Shown piece by piece: positions 1-9,444 of a DNA stretch of 39,551 nucleotides (positions are counted from its first letter, which is position 1; every line of letters starts with the position of its first letter). The translations under genes were made by a program, and so were the position numbers. The DNA comes from Candidatus Microgenomates bacterium (GTDB lineage: Bacteria; Patescibacteriota; Microgenomatia; Levybacterales; UBA12049), in NCBI GenBank assembly GCA_025451195.1, contig JANWKV010000057.1:1-39551 (forward strand). Direction: 5' to 3'. Below the pieces are notes generated by a model. The model was not told the origin of the DNA, did no database searches, and was given only the letters and a program-made list of their open reading frames with translations.

Positions 1-1
1 A

Positions 2-415
2 TATCACTCGTTTCCGACTTTAAAACAATATGCAGACAAAAACCAGACGCCCGAAACACCTTCTGTATTTCATATTTATCTTCTAAATAGAGTTTTAAAA
101 GATATGTTGAAAATCGGAATTAAAAAAATCAGAAAACAAACACTTAAAAAAGCCCAGCTTTTGTATGATTTCTTTGATAAAAATCCAAACTTTAAACCTT
201 TCATAACCGATCCTGTTTTCCGTTCGCCGACCATTATTGTTCCAATCACAAACGGCAAGACAAAAATAGTCAAAAAGAAGCTGGAAAAACAAGGACTTAT
301 TGTTGGAAGCGGATATGGAGTATATAAAGAATCCCAAATCAGGATAGCCAACTTCCCCACCCACACCGAAAAAGATTTTAGAAAATTGATAACTGTTTTT
401 AAACAAGTAAAGTAA
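2..415 (+). CDS. serC: Phosphoserine aminotransferase / class V aminotransferase, C-terminal part (truncated by window start)
   Basis: Frame 2 is open from the window edge: YHSFPTLKQYADKNQTPETPSVFHIYLLNRVLKDMLKIGIKK...FRSPTIIVPITNG...GYGVYKESQIRIANFPTHTEKDFRKL, typical of the SerC C-terminal domain. Confidence 0.75.
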   Translation, partial: YHSFPTLKQYADKNQTPETPSVFHIYLLNRVLKDMLKIGIKKIRKQTLKKAQLLYDFFDKNPNFKPFITDPVFRSPTIIVPITNGKTKIVKKKLEKQGLIVGSGYGVYKESQIRIANFPTHTEKDFRKLITVFKQVK

Positions 416-429
416 TCTTTTGATTTATT

Positions 430-570
430 CGCCAATTCGCTGTTTCGTGCATTAAAAATGAATGAACGAATCAGGGGAATTCCGCAGCCATCTCGTAGAG
501 GTGGATTGCGGAAGGGGTGAAATTACCCGATGAGTGAATGAATTTTGAGTGCACGAAACTAGATTTGGCG
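430..570. repeat. Long palindromic element (copy 1 of a family; other copy at 2917-3048)
   Basis: Outer arms CGCCAAT..GTTTCGTGCA / TGCACGAAAC..ATTTGGCG; core ATCAGGGGAATTCCGCA...TGCGGAAGGGGTGAAATTACCCGAT shared with 2960-3010. Confidence 0.8.
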
Positions 571-639
571 AGAGTTTTGCTTCTTTTGCGGAAAAAGAAG
601 AGAAAAAGATTTTTGTCGGCACAAAGTACATAAATAATT

Positions 640-2019
640 ATGAAATCAAAAATCATCCTTGAGCTTAAAAAAATAGTCGGTGAAAATTATGTTTCTGTAG
701 AAGAATCAGTTTTAATCCGCCATTCAAAAGATAAATCTTTTCATGCTCCCCAACTTCCCGATGTTGTAGTTTTCCCAAAAACCACAGAAGAAATAAGTAA
801 GATTGTAAAACTGGCAAATGCAAATGATATTCCTGTTACACCATGGGGCGCAGGATCAAGCCTTATGGGAAACTCAATTCCTGTAAAAAAAGGCATTTCT
901 CTAAGCACCGTACTTATGAATCAGGTGCTTGAGGTTATGGAAAATTCTTTTCAGGTCAGACTTCAACCGGGAGTTGTTTGTGACGATCTGAATGAATTTT
1001 TAGAAAGTTATAAATTATTCTTCCCTGCTTTTCCCGGAAGTTCAAACATGGCAACAATTGGCGGTGTTATCGCAAATAATGCCGGCGGAATGTATGCGGT
1101 AAAATACGGCGTTGTCGGAAATTGGGTAATGGAGCTGCAAGTTGTCCTCGCAGACGGAAAAATTACAAAAATAGGTTCTAGGTCTATAAAATCGGTTTCC
1201 GGATATAATCTTTTGAATCTTTTTGTGGGTTCCAGCGGCACACTGGGAATAATTACAGAGGCAGTTTTAAAACTCCTTCCTCTGCCCCAAACAAAAATGG
1301 CGGTTCTTACATCTTTCAAAAACTTAAATGACGTTGGTAACGCAATCATGGAAATTCTGGCACAAGACATAAAACCCGCAGCTTTGGAGCATATGGACCT
1401 GGATTACGTAAAACTTGTAAACGAAGCGCAAACAGAATTTAAACTTAAAGAACAGGATACTATTTTAATCGAGCTTCACGGCACGGAAAAAACACTGGAT
1501 TTTCAGATGAAGCTTTTAAAAAGAATTTGCGAGAAAAATAATGCATCTGTTTACAAAGAGTTCCGGACACCGGAAGAATGTAACAGACTTTGGGCCTGCC
1601 GTAAAGGCATAAGGCTTGCCTTTTATAAGATGTCTCCAAATATGGGGATTTTATCCGCCGAGGCAGGCGTGCCGCTTAGCTTTATCCCCCAGTTTATTAA
1701 AAAGGCAAAAGAATTGCAGACTAAATTTAATATTCCTATTTTAAATCACGGCCATGTAGGCGATGGCAACTTTCATGCATGGGCTTTGTATTCTTTGGAT
1801 GACCCAAAAAGTTTAAAACGGGCGGAAATGGTTAATGAATATCTAACCCGCTTTGCAATTAGTGTTGGCGGTACGGCAACCGGCGAGCACGGGATTGGCC
1901 TTGGAAAAAAACAGTTTTTAAAACTGGAACACCCGACAAGTCTTCCTATTATGAAAAATATTAAAAAATTACTGGACCCGAAAGGAATTCTAAACCCGGG
2001 AAAAATATTTTTTGATTAG
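640..2019 (+). CDS. glcD: FAD-binding oxidase, glycolate oxidase GlcD / D-lactate dehydrogenase family
   Basis: FAD-binding PCMH-type motifs (TPWGAGSSLMGNSIPV, PGSSNMATIGGVIANNAGGMYAVKYG) and C-terminal HGHVGDGNFHAW, TATGEHGIGLGKKQFL...NPGKIF. Confidence 0.92.
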   Translation: MKSKIILELKKIVGENYVSVEESVLIRHSKDKSFHAPQLPDVVVFPKTTEEISKIVKLANANDIPVTPWGAGSSLMGNSIPVKKGISLSTVLMNQVLEVMENSFQVRLQPGVVCDDLNEFLESYKLFFPAFPGSSNMATIGGVIANNAGGMYAVKYGVVGNWVMELQVVLADGKITKIGSRSIKSVSGYNLLNLFVGSSGTLGIITEAVLKLLPLPQTKMAVLTSFKNLNDVGNAIMEILAQDIKPAALEHMDLDYVKLVNEAQTEFKLKEQDTILIELHGTEKTLDFQMKLLKRICEKNNASVYKEFRTPEECNRLWACRKGIRLAFYKMSPNMGILSAEAGVPLSFIPQFIKKAKELQTKFNIPILNHGHVGDGNFHAWALYSLDDPKSLKRAEMVNEYLTRFAISVGGTATGEHGIGLGKKQFLKLEHPTSLPIMKNIKKLLDPKGILNPGKIFFD

Positions 2020-2040
2020 AAAAATCATTCAAATTTTGAA

Positions 2041-2177
2041 GCAGGCAGATTTTTCAATTTTTGGAGCATTGAAATTCACTCGTTGGAAAAACTTTAAGCT
2101 AATAGTCGATTGGGGGGTGAATTTCACTGAGAGAGTCGGAACGAACGTCTCCCAAAAAATTGCAAAAGACAACCTGC
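2041..2177. repeat. Long imperfect inverted repeat between glcD and yhhQ
   Basis: GCAGGCAGATTTTTCAATTTTTGGAG (2041-2066) pairs with CTCCCAAAAAATTGCAAAAGACAACCTGC (2149-2177); inner TGAAATTCAC / GTGAATTTCA. Confidence 0.7.
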
Positions 2178-2248
2178 TGAAAAAATAAAACTGAAAAAAT
2201 AAAACTAGATTCTTGACAGCTTCAAATTTTTCTTGATACACTCCAAAT

Positions 2249-2902
2249 GTGTTTAACATCAAAAAATTTGATTTCCTCGCTGCCTTCTACATTACCTGCG
2301 TAATGATTTCAGAACTCATGGGTGCAAAAACATTTCCTATTGCAAACCTTGGTTCATTTCCACTTCACGCAACTGTTGTTATTTTTATTCTTCCTTTTAT
2401 CTATGCCGCAAACGATATTATCGTAGAAGTTTACGGCAAAGCTAGGGCGCAAAGCATTGTACGCTCCAGTCTTTTTATGATTTTTTTCCTACTTTTATTC
2501 TCTTTGATCGCGACCCATTTACCTTCAGACAAGCGATTTTTACCAACAGAACCCGCATACGACACAATTTTTGGTATTTCGGCCCGTTTTTCCGCCAGCT
2601 CTCTTATTGCATTTGCTATTTCTGAATTTACCGATGTACTTATTTTTGCCAAAATGAGACAAAAATTAGGGAAAAGTAAGCTGTGGCTTAGAACCAATGT
2701 TTCAAATTTTGCTTCAGAATTTTTAGATACTGCAATTTTTATGACCTTAGCGTTTTATGCATTAAACGAACCGCTTGCTGCAAACTTTTCCTTTATCGCA
2801 ACGCTTGCGCTTCCCTACTGGCTCCTCCGCTGTTTTATGTCTATTATAGAAACCCCTCTGGTCTACATTGGAGTCAAATGGCTAAAAACTGATAATAAAT
2901 AA
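2249..2902 (+). CDS. yhhQ: Queuosine precursor transporter (VUT / YhhQ family)
   Basis: MISELMGAKTFPI, ANDIIVEVYGKARAQ, LRTNVSNFASEFLDTAIF, LPYWLLRCFMSIIETPLVY: conserved YhhQ motifs in a multi-TM protein. Confidence 0.85.
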   Translation: MFNIKKFDFLAAFYITCVMISELMGAKTFPIANLGSFPLHATVVIFILPFIYAANDIIVEVYGKARAQSIVRSSLFMIFFLLLFSLIATHLPSDKRFLPTEPAYDTIFGISARFSASSLIAFAISEFTDVLIFAKMRQKLGKSKLWLRTNVSNFASEFLDTAIFMTLAFYALNEPLAANFSFIATLALPYWLLRCFMSIIETPLVYIGVKWLKTDNK

Positions 2903-2916
2903 CCCCGTTCTCATTT

Positions 2917-3048
2917 CTTGCAATCGAACAAAGGGCGTTTAGTTTTTCTTTGTGAACGCATCAGGGGAATTCCGCACAAACTTGTTGCGGAAGGGGTGAA
3001 ATTACCCGATAAGTGAACAAAGAAAAATAGCCCGACTTCGTTTGCAAG
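2917..3048. repeat. Long palindromic element (copy 2; see 430-570)
   Basis: Outer arms CTTGCAA..TTTTTCTTTGT / ACAAAGAAAAA..TTGCAAG differ in sequence from copy 1 but pair; core (2960-3010) nearly identical. Confidence 0.8.
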
Positions 3049-3120
3049 GAGTTTTGGTACTTTGTCGATACAAAGTACAATAAAAAATTGTTTTAGACAA
3101 TTGTTGTATAATCTCAATTA

Positions 3121-3648
3121 ATGAAAATGATCTTAGCTATGGTTTCCTCTGTTGACGGCAAAACCACCAGGTGGAACAATTCTGATCTTCATTCCTGGAC
3201 TTCAAAAGAAGATCAGGAATATTTCTCCAAACTTATTGAAGAAAATAATTGCATTATCATGGGCCGCAAAACCTATGAAGCAGCCAAAAATATGATAAAA
3301 CACCGGTCCGGAAAACTCAGGATTGTCCTTACCGGCAATCCAAAACCATTTAACCATTTATCCATTCCCGGGCAATTGGAATTTACCAACAAACCATCAA
3401 AAAAACTTATTAAAAGACTTGAAGACATGGGTTATGCAAATGCTCTTTTGGTTGGAGGAGCTACGGTAAACACTCTTTTTCTAAAAGAAAATTTAGTTGA
3501 CGAGCTTTGGTTAACTCTCGAACCTAAAATTTTAGGCAATGGCAACGGCCTTGTCGGGGAAAGCGAGCTGGATGTAAATTTACAGCTTTTGGGCTTTGAA
3601 AAATTAAACAACAGCGGGACTTTACTTTTAAAGTATAAAATTATATAA
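3121..3648 (+). CDS. Dihydrofolate reductase family protein (RibD C-terminal-like)
   Basis: MKMILAMVSSVDGKTTR, IIMGRKTYEAAKNM, ALLVGGATVNTLFLKENLVDELWLTLEPKILGNG. Confidence 0.85.
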   Translation: MKMILAMVSSVDGKTTRWNNSDLHSWTSKEDQEYFSKLIEENNCIIMGRKTYEAAKNMIKHRSGKLRIVLTGNPKPFNHLSIPGQLEFTNKPSKKLIKRLEDMGYANALLVGGATVNTLFLKENLVDELWLTLEPKILGNGNGLVGESELDVNLQLLGFEKLNNSGTLLLKYKII

Positions 3649-4654
3649 GCTCCATCTGGTTATTATCTTTAACTTTGGAGCGAAGCCGAAAATTATTTTT
3701 TTTGTCTTCCTTAACTTCTTCCTTGTCATCTCGAGCAAAGCGAGAGATCTCATTTTTCAATTTTGATGTAAACCCCAATCTTTTTTTTAAACTATTGATA
3801 TTAAACCCGTCAAATTCTTTTAAAAATTTATCCTCTGTAAATTGCTTAACATCTCCATCCTTTAACTTTAAAGTAATTGGAGCATCCGTGTGGATTGTAG
3901 CAAGAGTTTTACACATGCTTGCCTGCTCTGCATCAGTTGCCAACCGCTCAGAAATCTTTGGGGGTAACTCCCCAATATGTTTATACAAATTTTCAAAAGA
4001 CCCGTATTTGGTAATAAGTCCACTTGCTGTTTTTGGACCAACACCTGTTACCCCCGGGTAATTATCCGAAGCATCCCCAACCAAAGCCTTATAATCAATA
4101 ACTTGTTCGGGCTTAATTCCGTATTTTTCCTCAACCGCTTTTTCATCAAAAATCACATACTTTGTAATTCCTATAAGCGGCATTAAAACTTTTGTACTTG
4201 AGTTTACTAATTGCAAAAGATCGCGGTCTCCTGTCACAATAACCGTCTCGATCTTTTCTTTTTTATCATTAATAATTAATCCTTTATCCCTCGCTTGCGT
4301 TGCAAGCGTTCCAATTAAATCATCTGCTTCATATCCATCAACCCCAAATAAAGGTATTCCAATAGTCTGGAGTGAATTCTGAAGTCTATCTACCTGAGGA
4401 AATAAATCATCTGCCATTTTTGGCCTGTTGGCATGGTATCCCGCATATAAATTCATCCTGAATGTTGGCTCTCCGCGGTCAAAACAAATTACAACGTAGT
4501 CAGGTTTTACCTCTTCAAACATTTTTATAAGCATTGCGTAAAACCCGTAAATTGCATTTGTCGGGTTTCCGTCTTTATCGGAAAATACAGGTGGGTATGC
4601 ATGGTATGCTCTATGTAAAATCGCATTTCCATCAATAATAAGCAACTTTTTCAT
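3641..4654 (-). CDS. Stand-alone 5'-3' exonuclease (PolI N-terminal-like, FEN family)
   Basis: LLIIDGNAILHRAYHA, GVDGYEADDLIGTLA, VTGDRDLLQLV, ALVGDASDNYPGVTGVGPKTA; no polymerase domain follows. Confidence 0.9.
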   Translation of the reverse strand: MKKLLIIDGNAILHRAYHAYPPVFSDKDGNPTNAIYGFYAMLIKMFEEVKPDYVVICFDRGEPTFRMNLYAGYHANRPKMADDLFPQVDRLQNSLQTIGIPLFGVDGYEADDLIGTLATQARDKGLIINDKKEKIETVIVTGDRDLLQLVNSSTKVLMPLIGITKYVIFDEKAVEEKYGIKPEQVIDYKALVGDASDNYPGVTGVGPKTASGLITKYGSFENLYKHIGELPPKISERLATDAEQASMCKTLATIHTDAPITLKLKDGDVKQFTEDKFLKEFDGFNINSLKKRLGFTSKLKNEISRFARDDKEEVKEDKKNNFRLRSKVKDNNQMELI

Positions 4655-4686
4655 TTAAGTTATTATATCAATGTGCTATTCAAGAA

Positions 4687-4826
4687 GCGAGCTGTTTATT
4701 TCTTTTTGAAAGAATTGAAATTTGCTCTTTTGATTATTTTGGAACCTAGCAAACTGAAAAGAGTGCAAATTTCACTTAGCGAATTTGGTCGATGAGCGTC
4801 TTGAGAAAAGATAATAAACAGCGAGC
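4687..4826. repeat. Long inverted repeat between exonuclease gene and ftsH
   Basis: GCGAGCTGTTTATTTCTTTTTGAAA pairs with TTGAGAAAAGATAATAAACAGCGAGC; inner GAAATTTGC / GCAAATTTC. Confidence 0.7.
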
Positions 4827-4839
4827 AATGTTACAAAAT

Positions 4840-6699
4840 CTATGTTTTCTTTGTTGTAAATGGGGATTCTTTGTTTACTTTCTCGCCAACAAGGGCTGTA
4901 AATTCCTCGCCTTCAAGTGTTTCTTTTTTCAGTAACTCTTCCGCAAGTACGTCTAGTTCTTTTCTTAAACCTTTAAGAACACGCGTTGCCTCTTTATAAC
5001 ACAAATCTACAATCCTTTTAACCTCGCCGTCTACTTTTGCCTGCATCTCAGGTGACAAATTCCTAACGTCAAACATAGTTTGCCTATCCAAATCTAAGTT
5101 AATCGGACCCAAATCACTCATTCCGTATTCGATAACCATCATTCGGGCAACCTCTGTTGCTTTCTCTATGTCGTTACTTGCTCCTGTTGTCATTTCGTTA
5201 AATATTAAATTCTCTGCCGCGCGCCCTCCCAACATAACCGCAATTTGCTCCAAAAGATGCGTTTTTGTTTCGTGACTTCTCTCAATTGGTTCCATCATGG
5301 TATGCCCCAGACTCATTCCTCTACTAACTATTGATACTCTGTGTACTGCATCCATGTGCGGCATATACCAGGAAACCATCGCGTGTCCTCCTTCGTGATA
5401 AGCTGTCATTTTTTTATCCTGATCGGATTGAAGTCTCTTTTTCTCAGGGCCCAATTTAACTTTTGTTGCCGCTTCTTCCAAATCTTTCATGTCAATTGCT
5501 TTTTTATTAAGTCTTGCCGCCAGAATTGCCGCCTCGTTTAACATGTTTTCCAAATCTGCACCAGAAAATCCTGCAGTACGCTTTGCAACCTTTTCCCAAT
5601 CCACTCCTTCTGCAAATGGTTTACCTTTCGCGTGGATTGCCAAAATTGCTTTTCGTCCTTCAACATCGGGCATATCAAGCATCACTTTTCTGTCAAACCT
5701 ACCTGGCCTTACCAAAGCCGGGTCTAAAACATCGGGTCTGTTGGTTGCCGCAATAACAATCACTTTTTCACTTGGGGTAAAACCATCCATTTCAACCAAA
5801 ATCTGGTTTAGGGTTTGTTCCCTCTCGTCATGACCTCCCATAACTCCAATTCCACGTTGTCTCCCAATTGCATCTATTTCATCAATAAAAATAATTGAAG
5901 GCTGGGCTTTTTTGGCAGTATTAAATAAATCGCGGACTCTGCTTGCCCCAACTCCAACTAGCATTTCCATAAACTCAGACCCGGCCATTGAAAAAAATGC
6001 AGTATTTGCCTCCCCCGCGGTTGCCCGGGCTAAAAGCGTTTTGCCGGTACCGGACGGCCCAACCATCAATACGCCTTTTGGAGTTCTTGCCCCCATACTT
6101 AAATATTTATCCGGGTGGCGTAAAAAATCGACAATTTCCGTCAGCTCCTGCTTTGCCTCGTCAACTCCCGCAACATCGGCAAATGAAACTTTAGGGTTGT
6201 CTTTATTAAAAAGCTTTGCGGAAGATTTACCAAATGAAAAAATATTTTCCTGGGCCCCTCTTGCCTGTCTGAATAAAAAATAGAAAAATGCAATCATTAA
6301 GACAATCGGTAAAACAGAGCCTAAAATATTAATCCAATTTGTAAGACCGCTGTCATCCTTAACAGTAACCTCAGTCTTATTAAGAGCAACGCCCGCATCT
6401 TTAAAAATACTGTAAATACTGGCACCTGCCTCTTTGGCGCTGTCTATTACCTGTCCTCCTTTTTCTGTTACTGTTAATTTTGTGTCTGTAACGACAATCT
6501 GGGAAACTTTACCTGCCTTTACATCATCAATAATTTGAGAAAGAGGCACGGTTTTTTGAACTTCAACAGACTGGTTAAGCCCGACAAACAGAAAAATCAA
6601 AAATATTACTAAAAATCCGTAAAGCAAAAGATTTTTCCATGAGAAATTAAATTTTACTTTTACAATCTTAGGTTTGTGGTTTTTTTTAGGAGCTGCCAT
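4840..6699 (-). CDS. ftsH: ATP-dependent zinc metalloprotease FtsH
   Basis: Two N-terminal TMs, Walker [50 protein letters not shown], zinc motif HEGGH. Confidence 0.97.
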   Translation of the reverse strand: MAAPKKNHKPKIVKVKFNFSWKNLLLYGFLVIFLIFLFVGLNQSVEVQKTVPLSQIIDDVKAGKVSQIVVTDTKLTVTEKGGQVIDSAKEAGASIYSIFKDAGVALNKTEVTVKDDSGLTNWINILGSVLPIVLMIAFFYFLFRQARGAQENIFSFGKSSAKLFNKDNPKVSFADVAGVDEAKQELTEIVDFLRHPDKYLSMGARTPKGVLMVGPSGTGKTLLARATAGEANTAFFSMAGSEFMEMLVGVGASRVRDLFNTAKKAQPSIIFIDEIDAIGRQRGIGVMGGHDEREQTLNQILVEMDGFTPSEKVIVIAATNRPDVLDPALVRPGRFDRKVMLDMPDVEGRKAILAIHAKGKPFAEGVDWEKVAKRTAGFSGADLENMLNEAAILAARLNKKAIDMKDLEEAATKVKLGPEKKRLQSDQDKKMTAYHEGGHAMVSWYMPHMDAVHRVSIVSRGMSLGHTMMEPIERSHETKTHLLEQIAVMLGGRAAENLIFNEMTTGASNDIEKATEVARMMVIEYGMSDLGPINLDLDRQTMFDVRNLSPEMQAKVDGEVKRIVDLCYKEATRVLKGLRKELDVLAEELLKKETLEGEEFTALVGEKVNKESPFTTKKT

Positions 6700-6786
6700 G
6701 TAAGTATTTAGTATATCATACTTAGCCTTAAACTTCTTTTGTTATTTTAAGAACATTAAAAATTCAAAGTATGATGCTTTTTATTT

Positions 6787-8241
6787 TCAAATGGATAAGC
6801 CCATTTTTTCCTTGACTTCCTTCATCGTTTCTTCTGCTATTTTGAGACATTTTTCATTGCCCATTTTTAAAATCTCATCAACAATTTTTGGATGTTCTTC
6901 AAAATATTTTCTTTTTTCTTGTATGGGCTTTAACTCATCATATATTCTCTCCGAGAGAAATGCTTTCAACTCTCCATAACGTATTTTTCCATCCATATAA
7001 TCCTGTTTATATTTCTTGTGCATATCATCACGATTAAACAATGCCAACAGTACAAATAAAGTCGCAACTCCTCCTATTTTTGGCACATCTCCGCCAGTTG
7101 TTCCGGCATCTGTTGGTACCTTTGCAAGTTTTCGTTTTATTGTCTCAAAGTCATCATTTAAGTTAATAAAAGATCCCTCAACGGTTTTACTCATCTTACC
7201 TGCTCCGGTTAAGGACGGCACATATTCCCCCATTGTCTTAAATCTATATGGCTCCGGAAAAGTATCTCCATATACTTGATTAAACTTACGGGCACATTCC
7301 CTCATTACTTCCATATGAGGCTCTTGGTCTATCCCAACCGGAACCAACTCCCCTTTATACAACAAAACGTCCGCTGCCATAAGAATTGGATAATATAAAA
7401 GTGCTGTATTTACGTTTTTTGGGTATTGGGCTTTTTTATCTTTGAATGTAGGTAAATCTTCCAGAGGGGCCAACGGGTAAAGTGTTGCTAAAAGAAAAGA
7501 AAGCTCTGTATGTTGCGGCACCTGGGATTGTATTTCCAATCTGCATTTTTCAGGATCAAGCCCGGCACTTAAAAAATCCAAGATCACGCTGCGGATTGAG
7601 TCTTTTAATGTTTTTGGGTCATATGGCGTTGTCATAGCGTGTAAATCTACAACAGAAAAGGTGCAGTCATAATCATCCTGAAGCGCCAACATTCCCTTCA
7701 CAGCTCCCAAGTAATTACCCAAATGCAGTCTCCCTGTTGCCCTGACCCCTGAATAAACTCTTTTTTTACCTAGAATTGGCCTCTCGGTTACGTCAATAAT
7801 TTGCCCGTTATTTACTTTTGGCAAATCTTTGGCCTGTATTGCAAGACCAAATAATCCGTCTCCACTGCTACCATAAATTTTCCCCTGTTCTAAAACTTTT
7901 TTATCAATAAAATATTTAACTTGTAATCCAAAAAGCGGCACAAGACCATTTTTTGTGCCCAGTTCCCGCAAATCACTTTCTGATGCAAATTCCAATTGCT
8001 TGACACCAATAGCTTGTTTTAGTTTTTCTAAGTTAAATTTTGTATCTGCTCTTCGCTGTATTGCTACAATTCCTTTGTCTGTTTTATATAAGATTGTTGC
8101 CGTGGCCTGACTAAAAGTAATTTTATAAAACATCACATGAGATGGAATATCTAAAGGAAGACTCTCCGGAAGTGGAATAAGATTGTACTTTATCCCGGAT
8201 TTTTTAAGTTTATCTTCTATTAATTGTATTTTGTTTTTCAT
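6787..8241 (-). CDS. trpS: Tryptophanyl-tRNA synthetase with N-terminal YbaK/ProX-like domain
   Basis: TrpRS core GVRATGRLHLGNYLGAV, VDLHAMTTPYDP, GAGKMSKTVEGSF; residues ~1-150 resemble YbaK (KTDKGIVAIQRRADTKFNLEKLKQAIGVKQLEFASESDLRELGTKNGLVPLFGL...FIDKKVL..G..G..LFGLAIQAKDL). Confidence 0.9.
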   Translation of the reverse strand: MKNKIQLIEDKLKKSGIKYNLIPLPESLPLDIPSHVMFYKITFSQATATILYKTDKGIVAIQRRADTKFNLEKLKQAIGVKQLEFASESDLRELGTKNGLVPLFGLQVKYFIDKKVLEQGKIYGSSGDGLFGLAIQAKDLPKVNNGQIIDVTERPILGKKRVYSGVRATGRLHLGNYLGAVKGMLALQDDYDCTFSVVDLHAMTTPYDPKTLKDSIRSVILDFLSAGLDPEKCRLEIQSQVPQHTELSFLLATLYPLAPLEDLPTFKDKKAQYPKNVNTALLYYPILMAADVLLYKGELVPVGIDQEPHMEVMRECARKFNQVYGDTFPEPYRFKTMGEYVPSLTGAGKMSKTVEGSFINLNDDFETIKRKLAKVPTDAGTTGGDVPKIGGVATLFVLLALFNRDDMHKKYKQDYMDGKIRYGELKAFLSERIYDELKPIQEKRKYFEEHPKIVDEILKMGNEKCLKIAEETMKEVKEKMGLSI

Positions 8242-8254
8242 ATTCTTAAATTTC

Positions 8255-8659
8255 TTAATGTATTTTAGCTCCTGAATCCACTTTTCTCTCCGGAGTTAAA
8301 AGCACAATCCCATTTTCATCATCTGTTGCCATAATCATTCCCTGGCTTTCATATCCCCTAAACTTCCGCGGTTCTAAATTTGTTATAACCGCAATTTGAC
8401 GCCCTACTAAAACAGATGGGTCTTCAAAAAACGGCGCTATAGCAGACATAATTTGCCTAACATGTTTTCCCGGATATTTCTCGGCAAGCTCAGGGAGAAT
8501 GGCAATACTTTCTGTTTTTCCTTCTTCCGAAGAATTCTGCTCTGCAGGACCAAAATCAAAAATTAATTTTATCAACCTGTCTGCGTCCGGTACCTTTTCT
8601 GCCTCCATTACAGTACCTATTTTAATTTCTACTTTATTAAAATCTTCAATTGCTATCAT
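8255..8659 (-). CDS. tRNA-binding (MetRS C-terminal / CsaA / EMAP-like) domain protein
   Basis: FNKVEIKIGTVMEAEKVPDADRLIKLIFDFG...ITNLEPRKFRGYESQGMIMATDD. Confidence 0.88.
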   Translation of the reverse strand: MIAIEDFNKVEIKIGTVMEAEKVPDADRLIKLIFDFGPAEQNSSEEGKTESIAILPELAEKYPGKHVRQIMSAIAPFFEDPSVLVGRQIAVITNLEPRKFRGYESQGMIMATDDENGIVLLTPERKVDSGAKIH

Positions 8660-9444
8660 ATTTTTATTTTCAGAATAAAGTTTTCTACGTTTTTTAACAT
8701 TTTATCCCTTGCCGATGAATCGATTATATCAATAATTTTGCTTCCTACAACAACAATGTCTGCATAACCTTGCAACTGCTGAATATGTTCTTTTTTAGAA
8801 ATTCCAAATCCTACGGCAACTGGAATTTTTATTATTTTTTTTATTCTTCCCAGATTTTCGGAAAGTTTTGGATTAAGCTTTAAAGAAGCACCTGTTGACC
8901 CTTGGCGGGAAGTAAAATAAACAAATCCGCTTGCAATTTTTGAATTTTTTTCCAAACGTTCTCCGGTTGTTGCAGGAGATATAACCCTAATCCCATGAAT
9001 TTCATACTTTTTACAAATGGCTATAAAATGCTCGTAAGGTTCTTCGTCAAGAGGAATATCAGGGACAATAAGCCCACTTACGCCTACATTTTTTGCATCC
9101 CTAATAAACTTTTCTATTCCATATTTGAATATTGTATTGTAGTAGCACATAAATAAAAGCGGAATAAAAACTTTCCCGGCTAGTTTATTTGCAATTACTA
9201 ATGCATCGGCAACTTTTGTGCCTTGCCTTAAAGACTCTTCACATGCCTTCATAATTGTAGGTCCGTCGGCTAGGGGATCGGAAAAAGGAATTTGTAATTC
9301 TACTATATCTACGCCAAAATTAGCCATGCTTATAACTAATTTCTCTGTATCTTTAAGTGAAGGATAGCCGATAACCACATGGGTCATTATGCCGATTTTG
9401 CCACGTTTCTTAATCTCTTGTAATTTTACGTCTAAGTTATTCAT
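8656..9444 (-). CDS. trpA: Tryptophan synthase alpha chain
   Basis: VELQIPFSDPLADGPTIMKA, catalytic E/D retained; GLIVPDIPLDEEP; VGFGISKKEH. Confidence 0.95.
   Translation of the reverse strand: MNNLDVKLQEIKKRGKIGIMTHVVIGYPSLKDTEKLVISMANFGVDIVELQIPFSDPLADGPTIMKACEESLRQGTKVADALVIANKLAGKVFIPLLFMCYYNTIFKYGIEKFIRDAKNVGVSGLIVPDIPLDEEPYEHFIAICKKYEIHGIRVISPATTGERLEKNSKIASGFVYFTSRQGSTGASLKLNPKLSENLGRIKKIIKIPVAVGFGISKKEHIQQLQGYADIVVVGSKIIDIIDSSARDKMLKNVENFILKIKI

Noticed and set aside
95-406. Minus-strand ORFs at 76-435 and 95-406
   Set aside because: Antisense to a clear SerC C-terminus; hydrophobic composition is an artefact of the opposite strand.
5341-6283. Plus-strand ORFs across ftsH and similar antisense ORFs over nrdJ, trp genes and gap
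   Set aside because: All lie opposite strongly supported conserved genes and show no domain-like sequence.
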